A DNA stretch of 64,000 nucleotides from contig NZ_CP109592.1 in NCBI RefSeq assembly GCF_036250675.1, positions 7,254,001 through 7,318,000 of the forward strand. The letters are read 5' to 3'. This DNA comes from Streptomyces sp. NBC_01689 (GTDB taxonomy: Bacteria > Actinomycetota > Actinomycetes > Streptomycetales > Streptomycetaceae). Shown piece by piece: positions 61,561 to 64,000 of the stretch. Below the pieces are notes generated by a model, which made no database searches, was not told the origin of the DNA, and was given only the letters and a program-made list of their open reading frames with translations. A program made the translations under genes and the position numbers. Numbering within the stretch: position 1 is the first letter of the stretch; each line of letters begins with the position of its first letter.

Positions 61561-61618
61561 ACGGCGGGAACGTCCTCAGCCGCCCACCCCGCCAACGACC
61601 CTGCCCTGGAGTCTGTCC

Positions 61619-63217
<1,599 letters not shown>

Positions 63218-63615
63218 GCCCTCCGAACCGCCCCCGGGGACGTCGTCGGCGGCCCCGGGACGGCGGTCGGCACGGCGTGATCGAATGACTGATCCACTGC
63301 GTATGGATCATTCGGCCGATCCGTGATCCATCATCTGTGTGAGATCTCCTCGTACCGAGGTGTGTCGTACATCGAATTTCCGGCCGAGTCCTTCGTTCGC
63401 GAGGGCTCGGCCGCCGTGCGTCGCTGACCTGGCACTTTGCCGGAGAACTCGTTCGGCCGTACGGACGGGCCGGTGCGGAACCTGTCGTTCCGATCGTGGG
63501 GACGGGCTCCTGTCGTCAAAACCTTGTCTCACGTACCTTGCCGAATGGCTGGCCATGAAGCCGTTGAGGGGTGATCATGAGAAGTCCAGAGCGCACTTCC
63601 CATGAGGAGGCACGG
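63218..63615 (+). promoter_or_regulatory. Upstream region of the gbn-like gene with GATC cluster
   Basis: This gene-free 398-bp region holds six GATC tetranucleotides in 68 bp (63279, 63291, 63306, 63318, 63325, 63343) and two further ones at 63492 and 63573. Three alternating TGATCCA half sites (63290-63296, 63304-63310 inverted, 63324-63330) form overlapping inverted repeats. It probably holds the promoter and autoregulatory sites of the following gene. Confidence 0.65.
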
Positions 63616-63837
63616 GTGGCCGAGACTCTGAAGAAGGGCAGCCGGGTGACCGGCGCCGCGCGCGACAAGCTCGCGGCAGACCTGAAGAAGAAGTACGACT
63701 CCGGTGCGAGCATCCGAGCGCTGGCCGAAGAGACCGGCCGTTCGTATGGCTTCGTGCACCGGATGCTCAGTGAGTCGGGCGTCACGCTCCGTGGGCGTGG
63801 CGGAGCGACGAGGGGCAAGAAGGCCGCCTCGGCCTGA
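63616..63837 (+). CDS. gbn: GATC-binding nucleoid-associated protein Gbn-like, small HTH protein
   Basis: A 73-residue basic protein with one helix-turn-helix (DSGASIRALAEETGRSYGFVHRMLSESG) and basic flanks (ETLKKGSRVTGAARDKLAADLKKKY; GRGGATRGKKAAS). It closely resembles, from memory, S. coelicolor SCO1839 (Gbn), a small nucleoid-associated protein that binds GATC-containing sites and affects sporulation and antibiotic production. GTG 63616 is preferred over the longer frame because GAGGAGG lies 5 nt upstream. The cluster of GATC sites upstream fits autoregulation. It is followed by a terminator and the enoyl-CoA hydratase gene. Confidence 0.85.
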   Translation: MAETLKKGSRVTGAARDKLAADLKKKYDSGASIRALAEETGRSYGFVHRMLSESGVTLRGRGGATRGKKAASA

Positions 63838-63868
63838 GGCCGGGCGTCCCCATCGGCTTCGGTGGTGG

Positions 63869-63900
63869 CCACCCGGTCGGTCGGATGATCGACCGGGTGG
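63869..63900 (+). terminator. Terminator after gbn
   Basis: Perfect 11-bp arms (63869-63879, 63890-63900) with a 10-nt loop lie 32 nt beyond the gbn-like stop codon. Confidence 0.7.
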
Positions 63901-63974
63901 TTACTGTGCAGTCACTTAGGTGTGTCCCCGTGCGGGCGCGCACCTGATCCGACCGCACCCATCGGAGGCAGCCC

Positions 63975-64000
63975 ATGGCTTCGCTCGACAAGGATCTCGA
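63975..64000 (+). CDS. Start of a gene, probably enoyl-CoA hydratase/isomerase (truncated by window)
   Basis: Only the first eight codons (MASLDKDL) are inside the window. GGAGG lies 7-11 nt upstream of the ATG. In S. coelicolor the gene next to gbn is annotated, from memory, as an enoyl-CoA hydratase; nothing in these codons can confirm it. Confidence 0.45.

Overview
The window is a piece of a Streptomyces (or very close actinomycete) chromosome. It is GC-rich throughout, uses GTG and TTG starts freely, has back-to-back ATGA/GTGA stop-start overlaps, and carries genes typical of that genus: ectABCD, an aerobic-type cobalamin cluster, a pitH2-like phosphate transporter, a LAETG sortase substrate and a Gbn-like GATC-binding nucleoid protein. 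No rRNA, tRNA, CRISPR array, insertion sequence or prophage was seen.

Layout. (1) 1-5337: a plant-polysaccharide block with a truncated PmoA-family protein, a GH43 glycosidase, a sugar-binding lipoprotein without permeases and a secreted PL1 pectate lyase. (2) 5468-10741, minus strand: a polymorphic toxin locus with a small WXG100-like protein, a 1455-residue RHS/YD-repeat protein and a putative immunity gene. (3) 10974-15230: secreted HAD phosphatase, NCS2 purine permease, PBP2-type transpeptidase. (4) 15311-21518: GNAT, IclR regulator divergent from an alpha-ketoglutaric-semialdehyde-type dehydrogenase, DUF1349 protein, second GNAT, DsbA/FrnE-like protein, class V aminotransferase. (5) 21616-24820, minus: ectABCD for ectoine and hydroxyectoine, preceded by an AT-richer 460-bp leader. 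(6) 25282-26981: DUF4097 protein divergent from an unusual IS30-HTH/MarR-like regulator, with four TTGCA boxes between them. (7) 27132-27229: 14 copies of a 7-bp repeat, then a class V aminotransferase. (8) 28751-32328: polar amino acid ABC importer followed by an amidohydrolase. (9) 32518-33471: LAETG wall protein.

(10) 33646-52170 is the cobalamin region. A long minus-strand operon, cobD-cobQ-cobN-chlD-cobO-cobB-cobI, starts behind a clear cobalamin riboswitch. A second minus-strand run, cobM-cobL-cbiG/cobJ-cobH-cbiX-cobC, follows after a divergently placed ZIP metal transporter. Nearly every junction is a 4-nt stop/start overlap, so the enzymes are translationally coupled. Together they cover corrin ring methylation, contraction, cobalt insertion, adenosylation, amidation and aminopropanol attachment.

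(11) 52370-53848: small membrane protein and PiT phosphate transporter with a PHO-box-like repeat. (12) 54027-61527: GH25 lysozyme, class II aldolase, alpha/beta hydrolase, unknown alanine-rich protein, VOC protein, neutral zinc metallopeptidase, and a PQQ-propeller-like gene that appears frame-broken. (13) 61537-64000: ABC-F ATPase with a possible leaderless 7-codon leader, the gbn-like gene behind a cluster of GATC sites, and the start of a probable enoyl-CoA hydratase gene.

The most interesting candidates are the toxin/immunity pair with an unrecognised C-terminal domain, the TTGCA operator array, the 21-codon ORF between the B12 riboswitch and cobD, the GATC cluster at gbn and the ABC-F leader. 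All functional calls are made from sequence reading alone.
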